Origin: Bradyrhizobium oligotrophicum S58
GTDB lineage: Bacteria; Pseudomonadota; Alphaproteobacteria; Rhizobiales; Xanthobacteraceae
Assembly (NCBI RefSeq): GCF_000344805.1
Contig: NC_020453.1
Location: 1,178,001 to 1,242,000, forward strand
DNA: 64,000 bases
Reading direction: 5' to 3'
The position numbers were made by a program, and so were the translations under genes. Positions within the stretch are counted from its first letter, which is position 1, and each line of letters starts with the position of its first letter. Positions 1 to 9,093 of the stretch are shown here, in pieces. The notes beneath the pieces were generated by a model. It had not been told where the DNA came from, did not search any database, and saw only the letters and a program-made list of their open reading frames with translations.

Positions 1-580
1 GGCCAACACCATGGGCTCGATCGTGATCAAGCTGCCGATGCCGCCCGGCTGCCTGCCGACCTTGTGGCAGCAGGAGGACCGCTTCAAGGAATCCTATCTC
101 AGCGAATTCCCTGGCTACTACAAGACCTCGGATGCCGGCTTCAAGGACGAGGACGGCTACGTCTTCGTGATGGGCCGTACCGACGACATCATCAATGTCG
201 CCGGCCACAGGCTGTCGACCGGGGGCATGGAGGAGATCCTCGCTTCGCATCCGGATGTCGCCGAATGCGCGGTGCTCGGCATCAAGGATGCGATCAAGGG
301 CGAGGTGCCTTGCGGCTTCCTCGTGCTCAAGGCCGGCGTGTCGCGCAGCCCCTCCGTGATCGAGAAGGAGATCGTGGCGCTGGTGCGCGACAAGCTGGGT
401 CCCGTCGCCGCGTTCAAGCTCGCCATCACGGTCGGCCGCCTGCCAAAGACGCGGTCGGGCAAGATCCTGCGCGGCACGATCAAGAAGATCGCCGACGGCG
501 AGCAATGGAGCATGCCGGCCACGATCGAGGATCCCAAGGTGCTCGACGAGATCGGCGAGGCACTGAAGAGCCGCGTCTAG
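1..580 (+). CDS. Propionyl-CoA synthetase-like acyl-CoA synthetase, C-terminal part
   Basis: This is the 3' end of an AMP-forming acyl-CoA synthetase; the reading frame is open from base 2 and the N-terminal adenylation core lies outside the window. The visible part holds the hinge motif GRTDDIINVAGHRLSTG and, near the end, the catalytic-lysine motif PKTRSGKILRGTIKKI, followed by a tail ending in TIEDPKVLDEIGEALKSRV that resembles PrpE/ACSS3-type propionyl-CoA synthetases. The family activates a short-chain carboxylate through an acyl-AMP to the CoA thioester in the cytoplasm. Propionate as substrate is inferred from the tail only; acetate or another short acid is possible. Gene start not visible. 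Confidence 0.85.
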   Translation, partial: ANTMGSIVIKLPMPPGCLPTLWQQEDRFKESYLSEFPGYYKTSDAGFKDEDGYVFVMGRTDDIINVAGHRLSTGGMEEILASHPDVAECAVLGIKDAIKGEVPCGFLVLKAGVSRSPSVIEKEIVALVRDKLGPVAAFKLAITVGRLPKTRSGKILRGTIKKIADGEQWSMPATIEDPKVLDEIGEALKSRV

Positions 581-674
581 CTGGCGTGGGCGTGATCGCG
601 CCCGGGGTTGACCCGGGCGCACATTGTCGTCAAGCAACGGCCGAGGACAGCCTGATTGACGAATGGAACGCTCG

Positions 675-947
675 ATGCGACAGACCTCCGCCCGCCTGGC
701 CCTGGTGCTGATGGCCGTGCTTTCGCTTAACGCGTGCGCCTCGCGCAACCAGGGTCCCGCGGTCGCTCTCGGCAATGATGACGACGACGCGGTCTGTCAG
801 GCCGGCGGCAAGGTCGCGCCGGGCTCGCCGGACTATGTGGCCTGCCGCAAGGATCGGGACGTGCAGCGGCAGCGGGCCGAGGCGCGCGCCGATCGCCGGC
901 AGCGCGATCTCGGCGAATACATGATGAACCATCCCGACCGGCCCTGA
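675..947 (+). CDS. Small predicted lipoprotein
   Basis: About 90 residues. It begins with a basic-hydrophobic leader (MRQTSARLALVLMAV) ending in the lipobox LNAC, so Cys21 should be lipidated and the mature part held in the inner or outer membrane. The mature region is short, with an acidic DDDD patch and an Arg/Gln-rich helix (RDVQRQRAEARADRRQRD). An upstream ATG at 663 is in frame, but the ATG at 675 gives a normal-length signal peptide and has a GGA at suitable distance. No family recognised; lipid attachment is inferred from the motif. Confidence 0.7.
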   Translation: MRQTSARLALVLMAVLSLNACASRNQGPAVALGNDDDDAVCQAGGKVAPGSPDYVACRKDRDVQRQRAEARADRRQRDLGEYMMNHPDRP

Positions 948-1131
948 TTACGGTTGCAATCGCCTCTCATGGCGCGTGACATTGGTGCAACAGTCGCGTG
1001 ACTTCGGCACTGCAACCGTACCGATTGATCGAGATCAAATCCAAGCGAACGGCGTCCCTGCCACACCTGTGACCGCAAGAGCGCGGCTGTGCCCGCGCAA
1101 ATGTAGCTCAAGTGTGGCTATGGGGACATCG

Positions 1132-1863
1132 ATGAACACAATATTGAAACTCTCGTCGTCGCTGCTGGTGCTGGCAGCGGTCTGCGGAGCCATGAGCTCC
1201 GCGCAAGCCGCCGACCTGCAGGCGGCGCCGGTCTATACCAAGGCGCCGGTGGTCGAAGCCTGGAATCCCTGGATGATCCGCGTCCGCGCGCTCGGCGTGC
1301 TGCCGGATGCCGGCGGCTCCACCGTGAACGTGACCGGGGTGCCGGCGCTGTCGTCGCCGAATTCCGGCCTGTCGATCTCCAACTCGGTCGTGCCCGAGCT
1401 CGACATCAGCTACTTCTTCACCAAGAACATCGCGGCTGAGCTGATCCTCGGCGTCACCCGGCATTCGATCAGCGGCACCGGCACGCTGAACGGCCTCAAC
1501 ATCGGCAAGTCGTGGCTGCTGCCGCCGACCCTCACTTTGCAATATCACTTCACCGATTTCGGCGCCTTCAAGCCCTATGTCGGCGCGGGCGTGAACTACA
1601 CGGTGTTCTACAATCAGAACGCCGCCAATCAGGTGTCGAACGGCCTCGCCGTCACCAACCTGCATATCTCCAACCAGTGGGGCGCGGCGGTCCAGTTCGG
1701 CTTCGACTACATGCTCGACCGGCATTGGGGCCTGAACGTCGACGTCAAGAAGCTGTGGCTGCAGCCGAACTACTCGGCGACCGTCAACGGCGCGATTCCG
1801 GTGTCCGGCCGGGCCAACATCGATCCGTGGCTGGTCGGCGCCGGCGTTACCTACAAGTTCTGA
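1132..1863 (+). CDS. OmpW-family outer-membrane beta-barrel protein
   Basis: 243 residues from the ATG at 1132. The N-terminal signal peptide runs to about residue 27 (cleavage after SSAQA), then comes a mature protein with alternating hydrophobic strands and a C-terminal aromatic residue (GAGVTYKF), typical of outer-membrane barrels. Motifs such as ITAELILGV-like (KNIAAELILGVTRHS), LQYHFTDFGAFKPYVGAGVNYT and DRHWGLNVDVKKLWL match the OmpW family, which forms small hydrophobic-channel barrels. The frame is open further upstream (976), but that stretch has no signal-peptide character. A strong intrinsic terminator follows within 30 bases, so it is probably monocistronic. Confidence 0.88.
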   Translation: MNTILKLSSSLLVLAAVCGAMSSAQAADLQAAPVYTKAPVVEAWNPWMIRVRALGVLPDAGGSTVNVTGVPALSSPNSGLSISNSVVPELDISYFFTKNIAAELILGVTRHSISGTGTLNGLNIGKSWLLPPTLTLQYHFTDFGAFKPYVGAGVNYTVFYNQNAANQVSNGLAVTNLHISNQWGAAVQFGFDYMLDRHWGLNVDVKKLWLQPNYSATVNGAIPVSGRANIDPWLVGAGVTYKF

Positions 1864-1889
1864 TTTTTGGAATTCCTCCCAAGACTGCC

Positions 1890-1921
1890 ATGGCGCCGGC
1901 ATCCCCGGCGCCATTTTTTTT
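1890..1921 (+). terminator. Intrinsic terminator after the OmpW-like gene
   Basis: A 10-bp perfect GC-rich stem (ATGGCGCCGG at 1890-1899 pairing with CCGGCGCCAT at 1905-1914), a 5-base loop and eight T residues directly after, 26 bases past the stop codon. Confidence 0.9.
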
Positions 1922-1979
1922 GGGAAGACGTCCGTTTGTTGCGATTTGAGTGAGACAGGAGCCTCGCGTCTCCCCACCG

Positions 1980-2128
1980 CTGTCGTCCCGGCCTTGAGCC
2001 GGGACCCATACCGCGTGATGTCCGAAAAGGGCAGGCGGCCCGTTCCGCGGATTTCATTGAATTTGGTGCTATGGTCCCGGATCTGCGCCCACCGCCGCTG
2101 CGCGTCGGTGGGCTTGTCCGGGACGACA
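1980..2128. repeat. Palindromic intergenic repeat (GTCCCGG-type)
   Basis: The intergenic stretch between the OmpW-like gene and trcR begins with TGTCGTCCCGG (about 1981) and ends with CCGGGACGAC (about 2117-2126), so its ends are inverted repeats, with a further inner hairpin CCCGGCCTTGAGCCGGG. This layout is typical of dispersed palindromic elements found many times in Bradyrhizobium genomes. No coding capacity that I can support. Confidence 0.6.
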
Positions 2129-2194
2129 CCGGAGATTGTTCCCGCGCATCGGCGCCGGGATCGAGAGAAGATAGAGCCGCGGACGACGCGCGTC

Positions 2195-2890
2195 CTACTC
2201 CTCGTCCTCGTCGTGCTTCTTGCCGCCGATGGTCTTGAGCTTGGCAAACACGGCGTCGACGTTGAGGTCGTCGGAATCGCGGCCCGCCGGCTCGTACTCG
2301 TCCTTGCGGGTGGTCTCGGAGGCCGGCAGCAGGGTGGCGCCGCTGTAATTGGCGTCGAGCGGCTTCTCCTTGGCGGCGCGCTGCACCTCGAAGTCGAGTT
2401 CGATCTGGGAACACAGGCCGAGCGTCACCGGGTCCATCGGCGTCAGCGTCTGCGCGTTCCAATGGGTGCGGTCGCGCACGCTGGCGATCGTGGTCTTGGT
2501 GGTGCCGACCAGGCGCATGATCGAGGCGTCCTTGAGCTCGGGATGGTTCCGCACCAGCCAGAGGATGGCGCTCGGGCGCTCATGGCGGCGCGACACGGGG
2601 GTGTAGCGGGGTCCCTTGCGCTTCGGCTGAGGCGGCAGCACGACCTTGCTCTCCTGCAGCCGCAGGCGGTAATTCGGGTCGCGCTCGGCCTTCTCGATCT
2701 CCTCACGGGTGAGCTGCCCGGTCGAGATCGGATCCATCCCCTTGATGCCCTGGGCCGCGTCGCCGTCGGCAATGGCGCGCACCTCGAGCGGGTGCATCTT
2801 GGTAAAATCGGCGACCTGGTCGAAGGTCAGGGCGGTATTGTCGACCAGCCACACGGCAGTTGCCTTCGGCATCAGCGGGGCGTTGCTCAT
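2195..2890 (-). CDS. trcR: TrcR/DUF1013-family cell-cycle transcriptional regulator
   Basis: 231 residues, very basic-acidic mixed, beginning MSNAPLMPKATAVWLVDNTA. The first 60 residues contain a helix-turn-helix-like stretch (LTFDQVADFTKMHPLEVRAIADGD), followed by the conserved PISTGQLTREEIEKAE segment and a second helical region (AILWLVRNHPELKDASIMRLVG, TTKTTIASVRDRTHW). These are the hallmarks of DUF1013, an alphaproteobacteria-specific family annotated as the cell-cycle regulator TrcR. The C-terminus is an acidic tail (KKHDEDEE). The gene has its own promoter-like sequence in the divergent region shared with ispH. Assignment comes from recognising the family; the regulatory targets are not visible here. 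Confidence 0.85.
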   Translation of the reverse strand: MSNAPLMPKATAVWLVDNTALTFDQVADFTKMHPLEVRAIADGDAAQGIKGMDPISTGQLTREEIEKAERDPNYRLRLQESKVVLPPQPKRKGPRYTPVSRRHERPSAILWLVRNHPELKDASIMRLVGTTKTTIASVRDRTHWNAQTLTPMDPVTLGLCSQIELDFEVQRAAKEKPLDANYSGATLLPASETTRKDEYEPAGRDSDDLNVDAVFAKLKTIGGKKHDEDEE

Positions 2891-2965
2891 GGCAAATCTC
2901 CTTTGTGCTCCGCCCCGGCCCTGGGGCGAAACCTGTGGTCATCGGCGATGACGGGAATTGGCCCT

Positions 2966-2994
2966 ATATAAGCCGTCCCGGGGGCGGGGCGCAA
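2966..2994 (-). promoter_or_regulatory. Candidate sigma-70 promoter of trcR
   Basis: On the minus strand, TTGCGC (2989-2994) and TTATAT (2966-2971) are separated by exactly 17 bases, about 75 bases upstream of the trcR start. The match is good for the -10 and partial for the -35. Confidence 0.4.
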
Positions 2995-3155
2995 TGGCCT
3001 CGCGAGAACGGCCTTGACAGCGCTCGAAAGCAGTCCCAAGTCCTACCCAAACGAGCTCTAGCTCGAAGCCGTGACGTCTCGACCGCCCCGAACGCCGGCC
3101 CGGGATTTTTCGGTCGCCGCAACAAGCCGCACAGATCAGGCCAATAGATCAGCCC

Positions 3156-4124
3156 ATGGCAGCCAAACCAGACCTCAAAATCGTGCTTTGCTCGCCGCGC
3201 GGCTTCTGCGCCGGCGTGGTGCGCGCCATCGACACCGTGGAACGGGCGCTCGCCATCTATGGCGCCCCGGTCTATGTCCGCCACGAGATCGTGCACAATA
3301 AATACGTCGTCGACAGCCTGAAGACCAAGGGCGCGATCTTCGTCGAGGAACTGGCCGAGATCCCCGACAGTACCAACGCACCGGTGGTATTTTCGGCCCA
3401 TGGTGTGCCGAAATCGGTCCCGGCCGAGGCCCAGTCGCGCAATTTCTTCTCCCTGGACGCGACCTGCCCGCTGGTCACCAAGGTCCACCGCGAGGCGGCG
3501 ATCCACTTCAAGCGGGGACGCGAGATCCTGCTGATCGGCCATTCGCACCACCCGGAGGTGGTTGGCACCGTCGGCCAGCTGCCCCCCGGCGCGGTGACCC
3601 TGATCGAGACCGCCGAGGATGCGGCGACCTTCACCCCGAAGGACCCGAACAACCTGGCCTTCGTCACCCAGACCACGCTGTCGATCGACGACACCAAGGA
3701 CATCGTCGCGATCCTCAAGGGCCGTTTCCCGAACATCTCGGGCCCGCACAAGGAAGACATCTGCTACGCCACCACCAACCGCCAGCTGGCGGTGAAGAAG
3801 GTGGCACCGGTGGTCGACGCCCTGATCGTGGTCGGCGCGCCGAATTCGTCGAATTCGCAGCGCCTGCGCGAGGTCGCCGAGCGCGAAGGCTGTCCGATTG
3901 CGGTTTTGGCGCAGCGTGCCAGCGACATCGACTGGGCGCGCTTCGAGGGCATCACGAGCCTCGGCATCACCGCCGGCGCCTCGGCGCCCGAGGTGATCGT
4001 CGAGGAGATCATGGGCGCCTTTGCCGAGCGCTATGTGCTCCACGTCGAGACGGTCTCGGCGGCCGAGGAGAACGAGTTTTTCCCGCTGCCGCGGTCGTTG
4101 CGGCCGGAAGCCGCTGCCGAGTAA
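3156..4124 (+). CDS. ispH: 4-hydroxy-3-methylbut-2-enyl diphosphate reductase
   Basis: 322 residues. Catalyses the last step of the MEP isoprenoid pathway, reducing HMBPP to IPP and DMAPP with a [4Fe-4S] cluster in the cytoplasm. The three cluster cysteines are visible: Cys12 in [14 protein letters not shown], the [11 protein letters not shown] cysteine near residue 105, and the one in [12 protein letters not shown] near residue 205. Other family signatures are [25 protein letters not shown] and [17 protein letters not shown]. Length matches the family. It stands alone between divergent trcR and co-oriented thrB, and a hairpin with a short T-run begins right at its stop codon. Confidence 0.97.
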   Translation: MAAKPDLKIVLCSPRGFCAGVVRAIDTVERALAIYGAPVYVRHEIVHNKYVVDSLKTKGAIFVEELAEIPDSTNAPVVFSAHGVPKSVPAEAQSRNFFSLDATCPLVTKVHREAAIHFKRGREILLIGHSHHPEVVGTVGQLPPGAVTLIETAEDAATFTPKDPNNLAFVTQTTLSIDDTKDIVAILKGRFPNISGPHKEDICYATTNRQLAVKKVAPVVDALIVVGAPNSSNSQRLREVAEREGCPIAVLAQRASDIDWARFEGITSLGITAGASAPEVIVEEIMGAFAERYVLHVETVSAAEENEFFPLPRSLRPEAAAE

Positions 4125-4149
4125 CGGCCCGCGCCGCGGCCGTTGTTTT
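4123..4149 (+). terminator. Probable terminator after ispH
   Basis: AACGGCC (4123-4129) pairs with GGCCGTT (4138-4144) across an 8-base GC loop and is followed by GTTTTC. The stem starts in the ispH stop codon. The T-run is short, so efficiency is uncertain. Confidence 0.55.
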
Positions 4150-4282
4150 CGGCTCAGAGGCGGCGCATCGGTCTTGAACGATGCGCCTGCATGCGCGATG
4201 AAGGGCGCAAGGAGCCTCCCTGGCGACGAAGTTCGCGTCGGGGGAGGCGGGGCCAAGCGAACTTCGAGAACCAGGATAGCGC

Positions 4283-5257
4283 ATGGCGGTCTACACTGAC
4301 GTCGCCGCCGACGAGCTTGCGGATTTCCTCAAGACCTACGACATCGGCGAGTTGCTCTCCTACAAGGGCATCGCCGAGGGCGTCGAGAACTCCAACTTCC
4401 TGCTCCACACCACCAAGGGCTCGTTCATCCTCACGCTCTACGAGAAGCGCGTGGCGGTGGACGATCTGCCGTATTTTCTGGGGCTGATGGCCCACCTGGC
4501 CGAGCGCGGCGTCAACTGTCCGCAGCCGGCGCGCAACCGGGACGGTGCAGTGTATTCGAGCCTGTCCGGCCGTCCCGCGGCGATCATCAACTTCCTGGAA
4601 GGCCTATGGCCGCGCAAGCCGAACGTCGCGCATTGCGCCGGCGTCGGCGAAGCACTGGCGCGGATGCATCTGGCCGGGCGCGACTTCCCGCTGGTGCGCA
4701 AGAATCCGCTCTCGGTCGCGGGCTGGCGGTCGTTGTTCGCCCAGGCGGCCGATCGCGCCGATACGGTGCAGGCCGGCCTGTCTGCGCTGCTGTCGACGGA
4801 GCTCGATCTGCTCGAACGCGCCTGGCCGACGCATCTGCCGGAAGGCGTCATCCATGCCGACCTGTTTCCGGACAACGTGTTCTTCCTCGGCGACAAGCTC
4901 TCGGGACTGATCGACTTCCCGTTTTCCTGCAACGACATCCTGGCCTACGACGTCGCCATCTGCCTCAATGCCTGGTGCTTCGAGGTCGATCATTCGCTGA
5001 ACGTCACCAAGGCGCGCGCCTTCTTCAACGCCTATGGCCGCGCGCGGCCGCTGTCGGACGCCGAGCTGGAGGCCCTGCCATTGCTGGCGCGCGGCGCCGC
5101 GATCCGCTTTTTGCTGACGCGGCTGGTGGACTGGCTCAACGTGCCGGCGGGCGCGCTGGTGAAGCCGAAGGACCCGCTCGAATATGTCCGCAAGCTGCGC
5201 TTCCATCAGAACGTCGCCAGTGTGCGCGATTATGGCATCGGCGGAGCCGGGGCGTGA
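4283..5257 (+). CDS. thrB: Homoserine kinase (APH/ChoK-like type)
   Basis: 324 residues. Phosphorylates L-homoserine with ATP in threonine synthesis. It is the alphaproteobacterial aminoglycoside-phosphotransferase-fold version rather than the GHMP version: [15 protein letters not shown] near residue 35, the catalytic loop [14 protein letters not shown] near residue 190 and the metal-binding [12 protein letters not shown] about 17 residues later. The start ATG ([12 protein letters not shown]) follows a 158-base spacer after ispH. Its stop codon overlaps the rnhA GTG start (GTGA), an ispH-thrB-rnhA arrangement I recognise from rhizobia, so thrB and rnhA are probably translationally coupled. 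Confidence 0.93.
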   Translation: MAVYTDVAADELADFLKTYDIGELLSYKGIAEGVENSNFLLHTTKGSFILTLYEKRVAVDDLPYFLGLMAHLAERGVNCPQPARNRDGAVYSSLSGRPAAIINFLEGLWPRKPNVAHCAGVGEALARMHLAGRDFPLVRKNPLSVAGWRSLFAQAADRADTVQAGLSALLSTELDLLERAWPTHLPEGVIHADLFPDNVFFLGDKLSGLIDFPFSCNDILAYDVAICLNAWCFEVDHSLNVTKARAFFNAYGRARPLSDAELEALPLLARGAAIRFLLTRLVDWLNVPAGALVKPKDPLEYVRKLRFHQNVASVRDYGIGGAGA

Positions 5258-5718
5258 GTGAGCATCCGGTCGTCAGCATCTACACCGACGGCGCCTGCTC
5301 GGGGAATCCCGGTCCGGGCGGCTGGGGCGCGATCCTCCGCTTCGGCGACAAGGAAAAAGAGCTCAAGGGCGGCGAGCCGCACACGACCAACAACCGCATG
5401 GAGTTGATGGCCGCGATCTCGGCGCTGGAAGCGCTGAAGAAGTCGTGCCAGGTCGAGCTCTACACCGACAGCCAGTATGTGCGGCAGGGCATCACCAGCT
5501 GGATCCACGGCTGGAAGCGCAATGGCTGGAAGACCGCGGACAAGAAGCCGGTCAAGAATGCCGAGCTGTGGCAGCGGCTCGACGCGGCGCTGAAGCCGCA
5601 CAAGGTCAACTGGCACTGGGTCAAGGGCCATGCGGGGCACGCCGAGAACGAGCGTGCCGACCAGCTCGCGCGTGATGGCGTCGCCATGGCGCGGATGCAG
5701 AAGAACGTGCGGCAGTAG
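5254..5718 (+). CDS. rnhA: Ribonuclease HI
   Basis: 154 residues from a GTG start that overlaps the thrB stop by four bases. Cleaves the RNA strand of RNA-DNA hybrids in R-loops and Okazaki primers. All catalytic carboxylates are present: Asp in [16 protein letters not shown], Glu in [14 protein letters not shown], Asp in [13 protein letters not shown], and the late His/Asp pair in [16 protein letters not shown]. It also has the basic handle loop ([20 protein letters not shown]) of the E. coli type. The GTG start is supported by the position of the first beta-strand. Confidence 0.96.
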   Translation: MSEHPVVSIYTDGACSGNPGPGGWGAILRFGDKEKELKGGEPHTTNNRMELMAAISALEALKKSCQVELYTDSQYVRQGITSWIHGWKRNGWKTADKKPVKNAELWQRLDAALKPHKVNWHWVKGHAGHAENERADQLARDGVAMARMQKNVRQ

Positions 5719-5838
5719 CGCACACCTCGCCGGCTCTCGCGGCTGGGATTCAGGCCGTCTGTATGAAGTCGATGTGACGCGCCGTGCTGCACGGCTCTTG
5801 GGGAGCCCGCCGGGAATCTCGGGTGTTGCAATTCTCGC

Positions 5839-5988
5839 TTGTTCTCGGCGGTGCAAGACGGCGACGCCGGCGACCCGTTTTTCCTCAGCATCGACTACAG
5901 CACCAACCGATCGCCGCAGCGGTATCTCGGTCCCGTCCGCCATGCGGCAGGTCGGCTGTTTGTCTCGCTTGATGGCAATGTGAGATAG
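5839..5988 (+). pseudogene. Possible gene remnant, 49 codons
   Basis: A 49-codon stretch with strikingly high third-position GC and a protein-like composition (for example GDPFFLSIDYSTNRSPQRYLG and AAGRLFVSLDG) ends at a TAG at 5986. No good start codon or ribosome site lies upstream in this frame; only a TTG at 5839. It may be the 3' remnant of a decayed gene. The rest of the 334-base gap between rnhA and the fusion gene shows nothing else coding. Confidence 0.3.
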
Positions 5989-6010
5989 TTGTATTTTCTT
6001 TTTTATACAA
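5989..6010. promoter_or_regulatory. AT-rich inverted repeat upstream of the MBL-protease gene
   Basis: TTGTAT (5989-5994) and ATACAA (6005-6010) form an inverted repeat around a 10-base T-rich spacer, 43 bases before the start codon. It sits in the only AT-rich stretch nearby and could be an operator or part of the promoter. Confidence 0.35.
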
Positions 6011-6052
6011 TCTTATTAGTCGGCAGATTTCATCAATTCAGAGCACCAAGCC

Positions 6053-8602
6053 ATGAAATTGTATCTGTTCGATATGGGCTCGAAGATTTACGGCGATTGC
6101 CTGCTGGCCGTAGAGAATGACCGCACGATCCTGATTGATGGAGCTCATCCCGGGGATTGGAAGAGCAGCGGCGCGACGCCGTCGATCCCGGAGCAGCTCG
6201 GCAAGGTCTTGGGCAGCCCGCCCTTCAACATCGATCTGCTGGTCGTCACTCATTGTCATTCCGATCACATCGGTTGTCTCCCGAAATTGGTCGAAGATGA
6301 AACCGTCACCTTCAAGCGTGCGCTGGTGGCAGACGAGTCGCTTGGTTTTCCGACCGACGGCGAGGATGCCGCGATGGATGCGACCACCGCAAAGGTCGTC
6401 GCGGCGATCGTCGAAGAGCCGCAGCCGCATCTTCAGGGCGCTGCACTCGACGAGTTCCTCGCCGACGCGGTGAAGCTTCCCGATGCCTATGCGAAGATGC
6501 TTGCGAAGCTCGAGGACGACGGCACCAAGATCGTTCGCTATCGCGGGCCCGGCGCCAAGACCAGGCAATTGGAAAAGGAGTTCGAGGATTTCGGTCTCAA
6601 GATCATTGGTCCGACCGCCGAGCATCTGAAGATCTGCCGGGACGCCCTGATGGGTGTGAAGCGCGCGGCCCGGCGCGCGACGGACAGTCTGCGGCGAAAG
6701 GATGCTGCGGTCGATGCCGGCACGATCTATCGGACGTTGCTGGAGGGGTCAGACCGCGGGGCCGACGCGGCGGCGGACGAACTGGCAGAATTCCTGGACC
6801 GCGCGGGCCGCGGTGCCGCGCTGAACGACCAGAGCATCGTGCTGGCGCTCGGCTCCCAGGCAGAACGGTGCCTGCTCACCGGGGACATGCAGCTTGCCGT
6901 CCCGGAGGTTGCGGGCCTCGACGTGCCGATGCACCAGCTGCTCGAGGCGATCGAAGCCGGCGGCCCCTATCGCTTTGCCAAGCTGCCGCATCATGCGTCG
7001 TACAACGGCTTCGACGAAATTGTTCTCGACGCGCTGAAGGCGACCGAGGCCTTCGGAATTTCGACCGGCAGGGGCGATCCCAACCATCCCGATGGCGACG
7101 TCCTGAAGCTTCTGAAGCAGGTCTCCGATCGATATCACTGGGCCAGGACCGACCTGAACGGACGCATCCAGATCTCCTTCAGCGACGCCGGCATCGCGAT
7201 CGGGGCGGACAGGGGACAGCTCAACGACGCCGCTCCGAACAGTGCCGATGTGGTGCCGGAGGAGAATCCGGAGGGTGCTGCGCCCGCGGCGCCGCCGCAG
7301 CTTCCACAGCTGGCGCCTCAACGTCCCCTGCCTCCGGGGGCGGGTGCCGGTGCTGCAGGCGAGCCGCCGCCTGGCGGCGTGGAGAAGCTGATCCGGCGGT
7401 CGACGTCTGATATCGTCGAGGTGATCGCTCGAATTCCGCACGCGAAGACGAAGGTCACGATCACCATCGAAGTCGATCCGGCAGTGGTCGAGGCTGCGCC
7501 GCCGCGCGTGGAGCCTCGCGACACGCCGGCACCGCAGCTCAGGCAACTTCCGTCACTCCTCATGGTCACCCATTCGGAGCGCCTGGCGTTCAATATCGGA
7601 AAGAGTGAGGCAGCCGACATTCTGGCTGCGCTGAAGGGACAGCAGGTCATCGTCGATCTTGCGCGCGAGCGATCCGCCTACGAGGCCATTCGGCGTGAAG
7701 CGCGCAATGCCTCATTTGCCGGCGTCGTGATCATCGGCGGCTACGACGTCGTTCCCTCCGAGCGCTACGATACGCTGCCGCCGTCGCTGCGGACGAGCAT
7801 CGGAGCCAGTGCACAGAACGATCCCGACAATTTCATCGTCTGGAGCGATCAGGGCTATGGTGACCTCGACGGCGACGGCTTGGCCGACGTTCCGGTCTCG
7901 CGGATTCCCGACGGCCGCACGGCGCGCCTGGTGCAGACCGCGCTGCGCTCAAGCCCGCCGACGCCGACCGCTGACCGGTTCGGATTGCGGAATTTCGCTC
8001 GTCCATTCGCCGACGGCATCTACTCGGCCCTGGCGGGGCAGGAAGCGATGCTGACCTCACAGGCGATCAGTTCGGCCGATGTCGCGGCCCAGCGGCTTTC
8101 AGCGCGGCTGATCTATCTCATGCTGCATGGATCGGACACCGACGGCTCGTGCTTCTGGGGCGAGACGCAGGGCGGCATGCTCGAGGCGATGACCGTCAAG
8201 AATGTCCCGGAGCAGTGTGGCGCGGTGGTGTTTTCCGGATGCTGCTGGGGAGCGCTGACGGTTCGAACCCGGGCTTCAGTCTATCGCACGGGCGATCCGG
8301 TCCAGGTCGTCACCCCGGAACAGTCGATCGCGCTGTCGTTCCTGGCCGCCGGCGCATCCGCCTTTGTCGGCTGCACCGGCGCGCACTACTCGCCGATCGA
8401 GGGCGACCTGAACTATTTCGGCGCCCCGATGCACTCCGCATTCTGGAAGCACATCGCCGCCGGAAGAAAGCCTGCGGAGGCGCTGTTCCAGGCCAAGATC
8501 GACTACATCAAGGGGATGCCGCACGGCAGGAGCAAAATCGAGGAAGTCGCCATCGAAAACAAGATTCTGAGACAATTCACCTGCCTTGGATTAGGATGGT
8601 GA
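6053..8602 (+). CDS. Metallo-beta-lactamase-fold hydrolase fused to a C25/gingipain-like protease domain
   Basis: 849 residues in one frame. Residues 1-390 form an MBL-fold metallohydrolase of the ComEC type: THCHSDH gives His67, His69, Asp71 and His72; LLTGDMQ gives Asp278; KLPHHAS gives His313/314. Residues about 400-445 are a Pro/Ala/Gly-rich linker. From about residue 500 on comes a clan-CD cysteine protease domain like gingipain: VVIIGGYDVVPSERYD, then GYGDLDGDGLADVPVSRIPDGR, then the putative catalytic His692 in LMLHGSDTDGS and Cys730/731 in VVFSGCCWGAL. No signal peptide or membrane segment, so it should act in the cytoplasm, unlike secreted gingipains. A small gene follows 51 bases downstream. 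The domain order suggests a nuclease-like effector joined to a protease sensor or switch; that is inference. Confidence 0.8.
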   Translation: MKLYLFDMGSKIYGDCLLAVENDRTILIDGAHPGDWKSSGATPSIPEQLGKVLGSPPFNIDLLVVTHCHSDHIGCLPKLVEDETVTFKRALVADESLGFPTDGEDAAMDATTAKVVAAIVEEPQPHLQGAALDEFLADAVKLPDAYAKMLAKLEDDGTKIVRYRGPGAKTRQLEKEFEDFGLKIIGPTAEHLKICRDALMGVKRAARRATDSLRRKDAAVDAGTIYRTLLEGSDRGADAAADELAEFLDRAGRGAALNDQSIVLALGSQAERCLLTGDMQLAVPEVAGLDVPMHQLLEAIEAGGPYRFAKLPHHASYNGFDEIVLDALKATEAFGISTGRGDPNHPDGDVLKLLKQVSDRYHWARTDLNGRIQISFSDAGIAIGADRGQLNDAAPNSADVVPEENPEGAAPAAPPQLPQLAPQRPLPPGAGAGAAGEPPPGGVEKLIRRSTSDIVEVIARIPHAKTKVTITIEVDPAVVEAAPPRVEPRDTPAPQLRQLPSLLMVTHSERLAFNIGKSEAADILAALKGQQVIVDLARERSAYEAIRREARNASFAGVVIIGGYDVVPSERYDTLPPSLRTSIGASAQNDPDNFIVWSDQGYGDLDGDGLADVPVSRIPDGRTARLVQTALRSSPPTPTADRFGLRNFARPFADGIYSALAGQEAMLTSQAISSADVAAQRLSARLIYLMLHGSDTDGSCFWGETQGGMLEAMTVKNVPEQCGAVVFSGCCWGALTVRTRASVYRTGDPVQVVTPEQSIALSFLAAGASAFVGCTGAHYSPIEGDLNYFGAPMHSAFWKHIAAGRKPAEALFQAKIDYIKGMPHGRSKIEEVAIENKILRQFTCLGLGW

Positions 8603-8653
8603 CGGCTTATATGCTCGAAAGTCCTGATTTGATGCCCCGAGCGGGAGATCGCC

Positions 8654-8941
8654 ATGGCCAAGAAATCTGACGTTTTCGGCGGTGCGCTGGAGGGCTGGGA
8701 ACCGATCGATTCTCCGCCTCGTACACTGGATTCGACCACGCTTTCCCAGCAGACCGACCGGGTAGCCCAGGAGTTCGTGAACGTCGCGCGCAAATACGCG
8801 CGAGATGAGGCGCCGGCGCCGGAGCAGGCCTCCGAACATTCGAGCCTGGTGCGAGCAAAGAAGAAGGGCTCGCTGGACAATGATGTCAGCGCCAAGACCT
8901 TCGTGGTGTCAGGCAACAAGATCGTGGGTTCGCAAGGCTGA
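8654..8941 (+). CDS. Small hypothetical protein downstream of the MBL-protease fusion
   Basis: 95 residues, hydrophilic, with no membrane segment. It starts MAKKSDVFGGALEGWEPID with GGGAG-like ribosome site (GCGGGAGATCGCC) just upstream. The middle is a helical segment (TDRVAQEFVNVARKYARDE), the C-terminal third is basic then beta-like (AKTFVVSGNKIVGSQG). Family not recognised. Being 51 bases behind the fusion gene on the same strand, it is likely co-transcribed and could be a substrate, regulator or partner of the protease domain. A separate unrelated gene cannot be excluded. Confidence 0.65.
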   Translation: MAKKSDVFGGALEGWEPIDSPPRTLDSTTLSQQTDRVAQEFVNVARKYARDEAPAPEQASEHSSLVRAKKKGSLDNDVSAKTFVVSGNKIVGSQG

Positions 8942-9093
8942 TACCGGTATCCTGGAACGCCAGGGGTGGAGACCCCCCGGCTTCCTCGCCGTGGCTGCTT
9001 TTCCCGGCGCAGTGCGACGAGCGGCCTGGGTAAAGGCACGTATCCTCTCATCACCCAGCTACGCGACGTCTGGTCCGGCCACCCTGCGTGCTG

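Noticed and set aside
1108..2462. Long minus-strand reading frames across the OmpW-like gene and its downstream repeat
   Set aside because: Arg/Gly-rich shadow translation opposite a clear signal-peptide barrel gene and a terminator; no ribosome site or family motif.
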